A stretch of 64,000 nucleotides of DNA, taken from contig OZ025242.1 in assembly GCA_964019155.1 (NCBI GenBank), positions 81,696,577 through 81,760,576 on the forward strand. The letters run 5' to 3'. How positions within the stretch are numbered: the first letter of the stretch is position 1; each line of letters begins with the position of its first letter. Under the pieces are notes generated by a model, which worked only from the letters and a program-made list of their open reading frames with translations, made no database searches and was not told the origin of the DNA. The translations under genes were made by a program, and so were the position numbers. The DNA is from Osedax fenrisi. Taxonomy: Eukaryota > Annelida > Polychaeta > Sabellida > Siboglinidae. Positions 47,698 through 59,880 of the stretch are shown here, one piece after another.

Positions 47698-50419
47698 AAT
47701 CAATCACGATTTTTATTTCAGAAAAGATCATTATATGTTATGAATCTTTAATGAAAAAAATAATTTAATAATATTATTTAAATTGTATTGAAAATATCGA
47801 TAACAAATAATTAGTTAAATAAATTCCTACTTGAATATTTATGGAGCTTTCATTATATTTGAATATAACCTTTTGATATATTAATTATGATATTTGACCT
47901 ATCAAATTAAGACTTTAGAGGAATTTTAATAGATTATTTGATCAACTATTTAATTAAAATAAATAAAACACTGTTTATAGGCCTAACAATATAACACCTA
48001 ATAATAATAATGAGGTATAAAAAGCATTAGAAGTTTTTTAGTTCCACAGTCTCGGTTCTCAGGCAAATACTATTTATTTTATTCATGTATCCTACGCATT
48101 TCTGTATTATGTTATACTATATAGGTACTACTATATTAATATCTTTATATATTTACACATATATGGGCCTGCACCTACACATACATAAACCTACATTTAA
48201 AACAGTTTTTACTCGCGTTATATTGTGGATATTATTCGGAATTGAAAACTACAAGTAAATATAAATGATCATAGTTAGTAAAATGTATATTATATACTAG
48301 TTATATTAGTTCCAATAACATATGTGTGTTAATATTTCATAATAATAATTATGTATATTTTATATATACCTATGAAAATATATTATTATATGTATTATTT
48401 TTATTTAGAAAAGAATGAATTATGAAAATCTGTTCGCTTGTATGATAAAAACCTTGACGGAAAATAAAAAATATGATTATTGGTTAGTAAATTTAAATAT
48501 ATATATATATATATATCACTAGTCACTATTTTAATTTCAGAAAAGTATCATTATCATCAATTTAATTTACAATTTTTAATGAATAACTTAATTGAAAATA
48601 TTAAATGAATGGTTCCACGAAATCAAATTAGTAGGTAAAATACATTCCAACTTAAATTTGTTCTAGAGATATTAATAAAGCTTTTGATAGGTACTATTAA
48701 TCATGATATGTTATTAACTAACTGTATTTTACTAACTGTGCATATTTAATAATAATTAGAAGTTTTGGAGTTCCAGAAATTCCTACATTAATATATAAAT
48801 AAATATTCAACATTTTATTTTATTTAAAAACACTAACTTCATTACTAACAACACAAATTTAACAAACCTAATATTCTTTAATAACTAATGAACCTTATAA
48901 TTAAAAAATGGTATAATGGGCGAACCTTCGTAGAATTTACATGTAAAAGATAGGGACAAAATGATTCTACTCAAAATATTCCAAATATCGAGGTACATTT
49001 TAAAACGACCTATACATATTTGTATTATACCTATATAGATAATATTCATAGCAACCATAATTATTTTTAATTCCATTTAAAATGTATTATTATTTTTATA
49101 TATTTTATAATGAAACCATATTATAGAAAAAAATATATATCGAAATTGAAAGTAGTAAACATATTATTAGATACAAGTAACAAAGATTACCTATAACAAT
49201 GACTAATGTGACATGAGAGGTTGTTCATCCTTGATAGTTGATATCATTACGTCATTGTACGTCACCACTTGTTCTTATAGGGGAGTTCCTACTGGGGAGG
49301 TAGAATACCTAATGAACAAATTATAACTATTTAAATAACAGGAGTAACTTAGTTTTACTTTTTACTACTTTTGTAGATGTTGTATTGTTCATACTAATTA
49401 GTATAACAAATTAAATTGATTCTATTACATTTTTATTTGTTTAATTTTAGAATTTCAAACTTTATAGGTAACTTTAACATTTTTAACTTTAACTTTATCT
49501 TTAACTTTAACAGTAAACAAATATAAACAATAGAAGAACATTTACCATTTTGTTTTATAATAAATATTCTAAGTTTTTATAAAAATTCAATTTAATCCAA
49601 TCATTATTTTTTACAGATTTAGTATTTTTTAAAGTTTTATCAATTTATGATTTAAAATGTATATATATATATATATATATATATATTTTATATATTATAT
49701 ATTATAATATGTTCAATATTATATTATTAATAAATCAAATTTAAATAAATACTTATAATTATATATATTTTATATATTATATATTATAATATGTTCAATA
49801 TTATATTATTCAAATAAATACTTATAATTATAAATAATTCTATATAATACGTTCTCCTAAACAGATAATAAACTCTAGACATGCGCATTGGCACACTTCG
49901 ATACTACGTAGACAATCACTACGTAGACATATTACATAGTTCCATTGATAATACATTAAGTCATACACAAGTGTCAGATAACTAAGCTTATTTTAATAGT
50001 ACCAGATTGCACAAGTCACATGGCACATTGCTAGAATAACAACTATATTACATTAGTATGCGTACGGTAATATCGTAGTATAGTTAAGAGCTCGTACACA
50101 CGTACACACATGCGCACCCACCATGCTAACCTACAGTATCACCTGCAGTAGGCGTACTATAATGCACATTGGATGTGATGTGTTATAACCATATATGGGC
50201 ATACACATTACCTATAGGCTGGTACGTAACGGTTTTCAGAATATAATATAGCTTAAGCTAATTAGGCGTTTTATTGTTTTAATATATTATGATATATATA
50301 ATACTGACTATTAAATATATAATGATTATAATACATATATCTATTAATTAGGCTAATATTTATATACAATATTTAATATAATTTAATATATTACTTACGT
50401 TATTTGTTCACTGTAATGT
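47231..50419. other. AT-rich debris with two decayed RT fragments
   Basis: Two mutually similar stretches, about 47690-47900 and 48520-48720, each begin after a (TA)n tract with TTTTATTTCAGAAAAG-like sequence. The second contains a decayed RT motif A (DINKAFD, then INHDML after a frameshift). No intact gene. At 49248-49264 two ACGTCA half-sites stand close together, and no gene is seen near them. 49850-50250 is slightly GC-richer but shows no frame. Confidence 0.35.
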
Positions 50420-50844
50420 ATATATATAATGTTTATATATATATATATATATATTTATAACTAAATACATTCTGAAAAATAACTTATTTGTATACATACT
50501 AATTTGTATACCTATTATATATACACACATACGGAATCGAATGTATAGTTATATAATTCAACTCTATTGATTTATATAACATCTGTATAATCATTGTGAT
50601 AGTGATTAATATTGTTCATGTTGATTAGGGCTTCAGATAGTTTGTGTCGTTACTCTATAGTTTGTATCGATATATACTGGTATTACTGACATACCTGCTG
50701 ATGTGCAACATTATTAATATATATGTGGGTTTATATATTAAATTATATATTTATCTATCCCCATTATATATATAACTATCCTCGTTTTGGATAATAATGT
50801 TGAATAGATTTCAATAATTTTTTTGAAATATATACGGCTTAAAT

Positions 50845-50877
<33 letters not shown>
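50420..50877. repeat. Second tandem array, partial unit 0
   Basis: Right-hand part of the 1.2 kb unit (TAACTAAATACATTCTGAAA through TACGGCTTAAATCAAATATA). Its exon-like segment is broken by a TAA. The junction to unit 1 is a plain (TA)n tract without the hAT element, so it preserves the empty site. Confidence 0.75.
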
Positions 50878-50880
<3 letters not shown>

Positions 50881-50923
50881 TATCAAAAAATTCAATTTCT
50901 ACTTTAATTTTATAGAATTCTTC

Positions 50924-51266
50924 TTATATTTGTACCCATTCTTCGTAAAGTTCAATTTCAAATATCCTCTGGCCTCGCATGAGATCTGCCCGTTCATGCA
51001 CTAGTTGTACGCCGATTTCCTCCGTTACCGATATCACCGGACACTCTATGTGTGCGGTATGTAAGATAATATCATGCTGATTATCGTCGTTGTTCACCAT
51101 GCGATGATTATTCTCAGATACGGTGAAGGTACCTCTTTCCGGCGGCCACTGCAATCATTGCAAAATACTCATGTTCGAAGACACTAAATATAAGTATTAT
51201 AAATGTATTTACTTTCTAATACTATTCAAATTAATATTAATTTAAATAAAATGTTCACCGTAATGT

Positions 51267-51302
<36 letters not shown>

Positions 51303-51488
51303 TACGGTGAATATTTTATTTAGATTAATATATAACTAAATTAGTTATATATAACTAAATACATTATGAAAAATAACTTATTTGTATACATATTATATTA
51401 TAAATATATTTATAATATATAAGGTATACAAATTAGTATGTATACAAATAAATTATTTTTCATAATGTATTTAGTTATATATATATAT

Positions 51489-51547
<59 letters not shown>

Positions 51548-51782
51548 TAGGTTTTCCTATATGTTTTCTTACATGTAAGCTTATTGATGTTGTCTTCGCA
51601 CTTTGTTATTTTATAATTGACAGAATCTGTGTTAGGAAATTGGACCAAAGTTCTAGAAGTGTTTTTCTCACTTTTAACTGGACATTTTTATTTTCGGAAT
51701 CGAATGTATAGTTATATAATTCAACTCTATAGATTGATATAACATTTGTTAAATCATTGTGATAGTGATTAATATTGTTCAT
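50924..51782 (-). CDS. Candidate two-exon gene, 111 codons, intact copy
   Basis: Exon 1 runs from ATG (51780-51782, context ATCAACATGA) to 51672: 37 codons rich in Asn/Tyr (MNNINHYHNDLTNVISIYRV). A consensus donor AAA|GTGAGA follows. Exon 2 starts at 51148 after acceptor GATTGCAG and runs 74 codons to TAA at 50924-50926; both junctions are phase 0, so the reading frame joins across a 523 bp intron. The exon 2 product is mixed and acidic at the end (GTFTVSENNHR, HTAHIECPVISV, HERADLMRGQRIFEIELYEE). No signal peptide, membrane span or known domain is recognised. Sister copies at 54690-55673 and 58534-59342 have lost the acceptor AG and gained a shared stop. Unread without RNA, it could be an exon pair of a longer gene or a well-preserved relic. 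Confidence 0.38.
51231..51331. repeat. Stem-loop, arms about 35-38 bp
   Basis: AAAATGTTCACCGTAATGTA is answered by TACATTACGGTGAATATTTT across a TA-repeat loop; the homology of the arms extends further outward. It lies in the intron of the candidate gene and recurs at about 55046-55146. Confidence 0.8.
51344..51481. repeat. Near-palindrome, arms about 60-70 bp
   Basis: ACTAAATACATTATGAAAAA on the left pairs with TTTTTCATAATGTATTTAGT on the right, with inner pairing around TTGTATACATA and TATGTATACAA, centred near 51412. It is MITE-like. The full form recurs in unit 2 (about 55207-55330); units 0 and 3 keep only parts. Confidence 0.8.
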
Positions 51783-52006
51783 GTTGATTAGGGCTTCAGA
51801 TAGTTTGTGTCGTTACTCTATAGTTTGTATCGATATATGCTGGTATTACTGACATACCTGCTGATGTGCAACATTATTAATATATATGTGTGTTTATATA
51901 TTAAATTATATATTTATCTATCCCCATTATATATATAACTATCCTCGTTTTGGATAATAATGTTGAACAGATTTCAATAATTTGTTGAAATGTATACGGC
52001 TTAAAT

Positions 52007-52065
<59 letters not shown>

Positions 52066-52918
52066 GAGCTGGGCAGTATCGCCGATACAGTATCTATTAA
52101 TTAAGGCACAAAATCAGTATCGTAGATACATTTGTATTTGTATTTGTATCTATTATAAAAATTATAAAAATATTTGTAATCGTATCTATTAGTCATAAAT
52201 AGTATCTACTAAGAAAATTATGTAAACAGATACATTTTATTAAATAATATATCATTTGGAAATTATATGTATTTTATATCAATATTTTATATTATCATAC
52301 TATAAATTAATTTAAATATATATAAATCATCAATATATTTTTAATCAAATATCTTTTGTAAATATTGAAATTAATTCATTGTTAAAAATTATGATATATC
52401 AATTATAGTGATATTCTCAAAAAACATTTAATACATTTATTGAAAACAAAGACATTATTTTGATAATATATTTTATATACTAATTGATTTATACTTTGAA
52501 AGATAAAATCATTTTAATAAATATGATTAATTCTAAATAATAATAATTAATAATATATTAATAATTTATTTTTGTATATTTGATAATTTACTATATTCGT
52601 GTTGAATATTCGAAATTAAAGGTCGCTGATTATTTTGAGTTGAAAAATATTATATTGTAATAATTTTATTTCTCTATAGTATGTAATGGCTCATAGTATA
52701 ATTTCAGATGAAATAAACGCTGATATACCAGCGTGTGTACAATCAGTGTACAACCAACCTATACACTAAAAGATTCATCGTGGGTATCATTAAATGTCAT
52801 TAAATGGTAACAAATATATTCTATATCATCTATTGAAGAACACGTTATAAGGTGGTCATATTTAATATGTCCTTTTAAAAGGGGTATCCCACAACCAGTT
52901 TTTCCAGAAATAATGTAC

Positions 52919-52955
52919 GGAAATGTTTGCTCGAAAGTTATTTTCTAGCAAGTTA
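52919..52955. repeat. Hairpin-bearing inverted repeat, left arm (copy 1)
   Basis: GGAAATGTTTGCTCGAAAGT then TATTTTCTAGCAAGTT; its mate at 54302-54338 is the inverted form. Each arm is itself a hairpin (TTGCTAGAAA / TTTCTAGCAA; this copy has TCG for TAG). Confidence 0.7.
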
Positions 52956-52959
52956 ACTA

Positions 52960-54245
52960 TAATTTTAGTTACTTGTTACCAGTTATCTAATTGTTTTAAG
53001 CACTTTCATCAACTTATTTATGGAAGTTTTCGGACGTGCTTTTTAATGTATTTATTGAGAAAACGGTATTTTTTGAGATTTATCTTGAGTATTACAGTTG
53101 AGTCAATTTACCGGATATGGTGAAATAGATCATTCCAGATTTTTTGAGCATGGACGGAGAAATATTTATGTTGGGCAGATGTTAAATATGATAGAACTGG
53201 AGTTTTTAATTTGAATTTGTTTATTTTTTGTTGTTCGTAAATAGTTATGTTGGGAGTTAGTAAGTTGACGAGATAGTCTGGTGTATTATAGTGAGTAGAT
53301 ACATTTATGGTGAGTGAAATATTATAAATTATACTGGATTTTATTGACAGCCAAAGTAATTTGGTTCTTAGAGGAGATATATGTTGTCTGGAATGTTTAG
53401 CTATGTTGAATATAAATCTGATAGCTGTGTTTTGAAGGCGTTGGAATGTATTTATTAGATTGTGAGGAGGCATATATGTCCCTATATGGACAGGAATTAC
53501 AGAAATCAATGTGGGGTAGAATGAGGGATGTAGCGAGAAGATTGCAGTATTAAAATTAATGAAGGGTATTATTGTTCTTAAGTTTTGTAGTATGTAGTTA
53601 ATTGACTGTGATAGTGATTTAGTCGGAATGTTAAATTGTAGTGTTGGGTCGATTAATACACCAAGGTTTTTACTATTATATTATATTATATTATATATAT
53701 TATATTATATTATTATATTAGCATAATAAATACTCAAATTGTTTTATACCAAGAGTTTTTACTATTATATTATATTATATATATTATTATATTAGCATAA
53801 GAAATAATCAAATTGTTATGTGTAATTTGTACTGGAAGGAATATAGTAGTAGATGTTTTAATATGCAATGATTCAGTTTTAAGACAGTTTAGTGATAAGG
53901 AGTTGTTAGTGATCCAGTTATGTATATCAGTAATACAGTTGTTAAGTAAATGTATTGCATTATTAGGGTATATTAATTGATTATATTAATATACAGTGTA
54001 AATGTATTTCATCTATATGCGAGTGATAGTCGACTATAGATATATAGTGGGATATTTTTCAATAATTTTAAATAAGGGAAGTATATTGATATTGAATAGG
54101 AGTGGACCAAGGACAGACTATTGAGGTACTCCATGAGTAACTTTACGAAGTTTAGAAATTAGTATAAGGATATTATGGTCAAGAGTATAGAAGGCAGCTG
54201 ATAAATTAAGGAGAATGTAGTGAGTTACCCCATTACTTTCCGAAA
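52960..54245 (-). pseudogene. L2/CR1-like reverse transcriptase fragment, copy 1
   Basis: Read on the minus strand from 54245: motif A as LLNLSAAFYTLDHNIL (the second Asp replaced by Tyr), motif B as GVPQ, a stop, then SVLGPLLFNINILPLF, motif C degraded to HIDE where YADD is expected, a middle region with NNCITDIHNWITNNSLSL, and an open 133-codon C-terminal part (53509-53108) ending IWNDLF. A ~90 bp AT-rich segment near 53660-53810 is tandemly duplicated. The endonuclease region and 5' part are missing. Thoroughly dead, and embedded in the hAT-like element. Confidence 0.8.
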
Positions 54246-54301
54246 ATTTTCGGGAAATATAATAACTTAAATATAAAAAACTTAAACTTAATTCCCACTA
54301 C

Positions 54302-54338
54302 AATTTGCTAGAAAATCACTTTCTAGCAAACATTTCGG
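54302..54338. repeat. Hairpin-bearing inverted repeat, right arm (copy 1)
   Basis: AATTTGCTAGAAAATCACTT then TCTAGCAAACATTTCG; inverted partner of 52919-52955. Confidence 0.7.
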
Positions 54339-54677
54339 GATATTATTCCGTGTAATGTACCTTGATATGTACTTTCAAATTCTACATCGATGAATATATA
54401 TATATATATATATAAATATATATTAAATGATATAATATATATCTATATAATGTATATCTATATATTTATATATATTTTATATAATTATAATGTATTTGTA
54501 TCTACAAATATGTATCTACTAAGAAAATTCTGTATTTGTAATTGTATCTACTATTATTTTTTTTAAAGTAATTGTAGTATCTATAGATAAAGTAGTATCT
54601 ATAATATATTATAAGAAAAAAGTGTGTAATTGTAATTTTATCTATTATACATTTTTTGAGTATCATGCCCAGCTCTG

Positions 54678-55080
54678 TATATATATATATATGCGTATCG
54701 AAATTTTCAATTTCTACTTTAACTTTATAGAATTTTTCGTATCTTCGTACCCATTCTTCGTAGAGTTCAATTTCAAATATTCTCTGGCCTCGTATGAGAT
54801 CTGCCCGTTCATGCGCTAGTTATACGCTGATTTCCTCCATTACCGATATCACCGGACACTCTATGTGTGCGGTATGTAAGATAACATCATGCTGATTATC
54901 GTCGATGTTCACCTGGCGATGATTATTCTCAGATACGGTGAATGTACCTCTTTCCGGCGGCCACGGCAATCATTGCAAAATACTCATGTTCGAAGACACT
55001 AAATATAAGTATTATAAATGTATTTACTTTCTAATACTATTCCAATTAATATTAATTTAAATAAAATGTTCGCCGTAATG

Positions 55081-55111
<31 letters not shown>

Positions 55112-55328
55112 ATTACGGTGAATATTTTATTTAAATTAATATATAACTAAATTAGTTATATATAACTAGTTATATATAACTAGTTATATATAACTAGTTA
55201 TATATAACTAAATACATTATGAAAAATAACTTATTTGTATACATATTATATTATAAATATATTTATAATATATAAGGTATACAAATTAGTATGTATACAA
55301 ATAAATTATTTTTCATAATGTATTTAGT

Positions 55329-55408
<80 letters not shown>

Positions 55409-55867
55409 TAGGTTTTCCTATATGTTTTCTTACATGTAAGCTTATTGATGTTGTCTTCGCACTTTGTTATTTTATAATTGACAGAATCTGTATTAGGAAA
55501 TTGGACCAAAGTTCTAGAAGTGTTTTTCTCACTTTTAACTGGACATTTTTATTTTCGGAATCGAATGTATAGTTATATAATTCAACTCTATAGATTGATA
55601 TAACATTTGTTAAATCATTGTGATAGTGATTAATATTGTTCATGTTGATTAGGGCTTCAGATAGTTTGTGTCGTTACTCTATAGTTTGTATCGATATATG
55701 CTGGTATTACTGACATACCTGCTGATTTGTAACATTATTAATATATATGTGTGTTTATATATTAAATTATATATTTATCTATCCCCATTATATATATAAC
55801 TATCCTCGTTTTGGATAATAATGTTGAATAGATTTCAATAATTTGTTGAAATGTATACAGCTTAAAT

Positions 55868-55926
<59 letters not shown>
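54678..55926. repeat. Second tandem array, unit 2
   Basis: Same content as unit 1, about 3.8 kb further on because a hAT-like element lies between them. It has an extra four-copy TAGTTATATATAAC tract near 55150-55205. Confidence 0.8.
54690..55673 (-). pseudogene. Broken copy of the two-exon candidate, unit 2
   Basis: The exon 1 segment (55467-55673 open) keeps the ATG and GTGAGA donor. The exon 2 segment has lost the acceptor (GATTGCCG for GATTGCAG) and carries TAA where the intact copy has a Gln codon before the LAHERAD region. It reads through the stop position of unit 1 (EEWVRRYEKFYKVKVEIEN), so the unit 1 protein may itself be a shortened form. Confidence 0.45.
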
Positions 55927-55928
<2 letters not shown>

Positions 55929-58230
55929 GAGCTGGGCAGTATCGCCGATACAGTATCTATTAAGGCACAATATCAGTATCGTAGATACATTTGTATTTGT
56001 ATTTGTATCTATTATAAAAATTATAAAAATATTTGTAATCGTATCTATTAGTCATAAATAGTATCTACTAAGAAAATTATGTAAACAGATACATTTTATT
56101 AAATAATATATCATTTGGAAATTATATGTATTTTATATCAATATTTTATATTATCATACTATAAATTAATTTAAATATATATAAATCATCAATATATTTT
56201 TAATCAAATATCTTTTGTAAATATTGAAATTAATTTATTGTTAAAAATTATGATATATCAATTATAGTGATATTCTCAAAAAACATTTAATACATTTATT
56301 GAAAACAACGACATTATTTTGATAATATATGTTATATACTAATTGATTTATACTTTGAAAGATAAAATCATTTTAATAAATATGATTAATTCTAAATAAT
56401 AATAATTAATAATATATTAATAATTTATTTTTGTATATTTGATAATTTACTATATTCGTGTTGAAAATTCGAAATTAAAGGTCGCTGATTATTTTGAGTT
56501 GAAAAATATTATATTGTAATAATTTTATTTCTCTATAGTATGTAATGGCTCATAGTATAATTTCAGATGAAATAAACGCTGATATACCAGCGTGTGTACA
56601 ATCAGTGTACAACCAACCTATACACTAAAAGATTCATCGTGGGTATCATTAAATGTCATTAAATGGTAACAAATATATTCTATATCATCTATTGAAGAAC
56701 ACATTATAAGGTGTTCATATTTAATATGTCCTTTTAAAAGGGGTATCCCACAACCAGTTTTTCCGGAAATAATGTACGGAAATGTTTGCTAGAAAGTTAT
56801 TTTCTAGCAAGTTAACTATAATGTTAGTTACTTGTTACCATTTACCTAATTGGTCTAAGCACTTCCATCAACTTATTTATGGAAGTTTTCGGACGTGCTT
56901 TTTAATGTATTTATTGAGAAAACGGTATTTTTTTAGATTTATCTTGAGTATTAAGTTGAGTCAATTGACCGGATATGGTGAAATAGATCATTCCAGATTT
57001 GTTGAGAATGGACGGAGAAATATTTATGTTGGGCAGATGTTAAATATGATAGAACTGGAGTTTTTAATTTGAATTTGTTTATTTTTTTTGTTCGTAAATA
57101 GTTATGTTGGGAGTTAGTAAGTTGACGAGATAGTCTGGTGTGTTATGGTGAGTAGATACATTTATGGTGAGTGAAATATTATAAATTATACTGGATTTTG
57201 GTTCTTAGATGAGATATATGTTGTCTGGAATGTTTAGCTATGTTGAATATAAATCTGATAGCTGTGTTTTGAAGGCGTTGGAATGTATGTATTCGATTGT
57301 TAGGAGGCATATATGTCCCTATATGGACAGGAATTACAGTAATCAATGTGGGGTAGAATTAGGGATGTAGCGAGAAAATTGCAGTATTAAAATTAATGAA
57401 GGGTATTATTGTTCTTAAGTTTTGTAGTATGTAGTTAATTGACTGTGATAGTGATTTAGTCGGAATGTTAAATTGTAGTGTTGGGTCGATTAATATACCA
57501 AGAGTTTTTACTATTATATTATATTATATTATATATATTATATTATATTATTATATTAGCATAATAAATACTCAAATTGTTTTATACCAAGAGTTTTTAC
57601 TATTATATTATATTATATATATTATTATATTAGCATAAGAAATACTCAAATTGTTAATGGTAATTTGTACTGGAAGGAATATAGTAGTAGATGTTTTAAT
57701 ATGCAATGATTCAGTTTTAAGACAGTTTAGTGATAAGGAGTTGTTAGTGATCCAGTTATGTATATCAGTAATACAGTTGTTAAGTAAATGTATTGCATTA
57801 TTAGGGTCTATTAATTGATTATATTAATATACAGTGTACATGTATTTCATCTATATGCGAGTGATAGTCGACTATAGATATATAGTGGGATATTTTTCAA
57901 TAATTTTAAATAAGGGAAGTATATTGATATTGAATAGGAGTGGACCAAGGACAGACTATTGAGGTACTCCATGAGAAACTTTACGAAGTTTAGAAATTAG
58001 TATAAGGATATTATGGTCAAGAGTATAGAAGGCAGCTGATAAATTAAGGAGAATGTAGTGAGTTACCCCATTACTTTCCGAACATTTTCGGGAAATATAA
58101 TAACTTAAATATAAAAAACTTAAACTTAATTCCCACTACAATTTGCTAGAAAATCACTTTCTAGTAAACATTTCGGGATATTATTCCGTGTAATGTACCT
58201 TGATATGTACTTTCAAATTCTACATCGATG

Positions 58231-58262
<32 letters not shown>

Positions 58263-58521
58263 TATATTAAATGATATAATATATATCTATATAATGTATA
58301 TCTATATATTTATATATATTTTATATAATTATAATGTATTTGTATCTACTAAGATGTATCTACTAAGAAAATTCTGTATTTGTAATAGTATCTACTATTA
58401 TTTTTTTTAAAGTAATTGTAGTATCTATAGATAAAGTAGTATCTATAATATATTATAAGAAAAAAGTGTGTAATTGTAATTTTATCTATTATACATTTTT
58501 TGAGTATCATGCCCAGCTCTG
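55927..58521. mobile_element. hAT-like element with nested RT, copy 2 (2.6 kb)
   Basis: Same termini as copy 1, flanked by TATATATA on both sides. It differs from copy 1 by scattered substitutions and a small deletion near 57196. It was probably copied together with the array unit rather than transposed afresh, because it sits at the same place in the unit. Confidence 0.7.
56810..58090 (-). pseudogene. L2/CR1-like reverse transcriptase fragment, copy 2
   Basis: Counterpart of 52960-54245 with the same stop inside motif B. Its hairpin arms (about 56779-56817 and 58139-58175) are better kept; the left one reads TTTGCTAGAAAGTTATTTTC. Confidence 0.75.
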
Positions 58522-59540
58522 TATATATATATGCGTATCGAAATATTCAATTTCTACTTTAACTTTATAGAATTTTTCTTATCTTCGTACCCATTCTTCG
58601 TAGAGTTCAATTTCAAATATTCTCTGGCCTCGTATGAGATCTGCCCGTTCATGCGCTAGTTATACGCTGATTTCCTCCATTACCGATATCACCGGACACT
58701 CTATGTGTGAGGTATGTAAGATAACATCATGCTGATTATCGTCGATGTTCACCTGGCGATGATTATTCTCAGATACGGTGAATGTACCTCTTTCCGGCGG
58801 CCACAGCAACCATTGTAAAATACTCCTGCTCGAATATACTAAATATAAGTAGTATTAATGTATTTACTTTCCAAAACTATTCCAATTAATATTAATTTAA
58901 ATAAAATGTTCACGGTAATGTATACATATATAACTAAATACATTATGAAAAATAAATTATGTTATATATACTAATTTGTATACCTATTATATTATAAATA
59001 TATTTATAATATATAAAGTTATTTTTCATAATGTATTTAGTTATATAATGTATTTAGTTATATATATATATATATATAAATAAAAACTTATATGTTTTTA
59101 ACAAATGATTTTGTCTTCATACTTGTTCATTTTATTAGTTATCGAATCTGTATTAGGAAACTTGGACAACAATTCTAGAAGTATTGTAGTAATTTTCTAT
59201 CTTTTAACGGGACATTTTTATATTCGGAATCGAATGTAGAGTTATATAATTCAACTCTATAGATTGATATAACATATGTTAAATAATTGTAATAGTGATT
59301 AATATTGTTCATGTTGATTAGGGCTTCAGATAGTTTGTGTCGTTACTCGATAGTTTGTATCGAATTATGCTGGTATTACTGACATACCTGCTGACATATA
59401 ACATTATTAATATATATATATATGTGTGTTTATATATTACATTATATATTGATCTATCCTCATTATATATATCTATCCTCTTTTTGGATAATAATGTTGA
59501 ACAGATTTAAATTATTGTTTGAAATGAATACGGCTTAAAT

Positions 59541-59590
<50 letters not shown>
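58522..59590. repeat. Second tandem array, unit 3
   Basis: Diverged and shortened unit: the intron palindrome is reduced. It ends in a (TA)n tract with no hAT element. Confidence 0.75.
58534..59342 (-). pseudogene. Broken copy of the two-exon candidate, unit 3
   Basis: Shares the unit 2 stop before LAHERAD, has lost the acceptor AG and the GTGAGA donor (AAAGATAGA instead), and has an indel in exon 1 that brings an early TAG. Confidence 0.45.
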
Positions 59591-59592
<2 letters not shown>

Positions 59593-59618
59593 TATATACA
59601 ATAGGTAATAACGGATTG

Positions 59619-59792
59619 CTATCCTGTTTCGCTCTGTTTAGTGTTCTGGACATTTACTCCTTGTAATGGAGACCCATTGTGTTCGTGACCATTTATCTTT
59701 TCAGCAGTTTTATTCATGAATTTAGATTTATCCGGATTCTCTATAAAAGCAAAACTTTTCAGTAAATTAAATAAGCAATTGATAAACGAGTT
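59619..59792 (-). pseudogene. Coding-like segment, 57 codons
   Basis: A minus-strand frame bounded by TAA (59793-59795) and TAG (59619-59621). Protein-like and polar: SFAFIENPDKSKFMNKTAEK then HEHNGSPLQGVNVQNTKQSE. It lies just upstream, in transcription order, of unit 3 of the second array, so it may be another exon of the same gene or a neighbour. AG dinucleotides upstream (TTCTAAAGCAG) could be an acceptor, but the frame after it meets the TAA. Family unknown. Confidence 0.33.
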
Positions 59793-59880
59793 TTAAATAA
59801 ACTTCACAACTGCTTTAGAATCGTAGGAATAGTAGAATCACTACTTTTACTATTGAAGGAAGACAGGACTATTCACAATT

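Larger units (their letters stand above)
50878..52063. repeat. Second tandem array, unit 1
   Basis: From GCGTATCAAAAAATTCAATT to the (TA)n tract before the first hAT-like element. It carries the candidate gene 50924-51782 and two AT-rich stem-loops in its intron. Confidence 0.8.
52064..54677. mobile_element. hAT-like element with nested RT, copy 1 (2.6 kb)
   Basis: Ends TAGAGCTGGGCAGTATC (left) and CAGAGCTGGGCATGATAC (right, reverse-complemented) match the hAT terminal pattern of YARNG followed by a GGGCA core. Sub-terminal GTATCTA/TTGTAT motifs repeat many times at both ends. The flanks are (TA)n, so the 8 bp target duplication cannot be read. The empty site is preserved at about 50848-50877. 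No hAT transposase is present. The middle holds an L2-like reverse-transcriptase fragment between inverted hairpins. Copy 2 lies at 55927-58521. Confidence 0.7.

Noticed and set aside
49248..49264. Paired ACGTCA half-sites resembling a CRE promoter element
   Set aside because: No gene start is recognisable nearby, and short motifs are expected by chance.
52923..53123. 66-codon plus frame, also 56782-57072
   Set aside because: Antisense to the L2-like reverse-transcriptase fragment and its hairpin arm.
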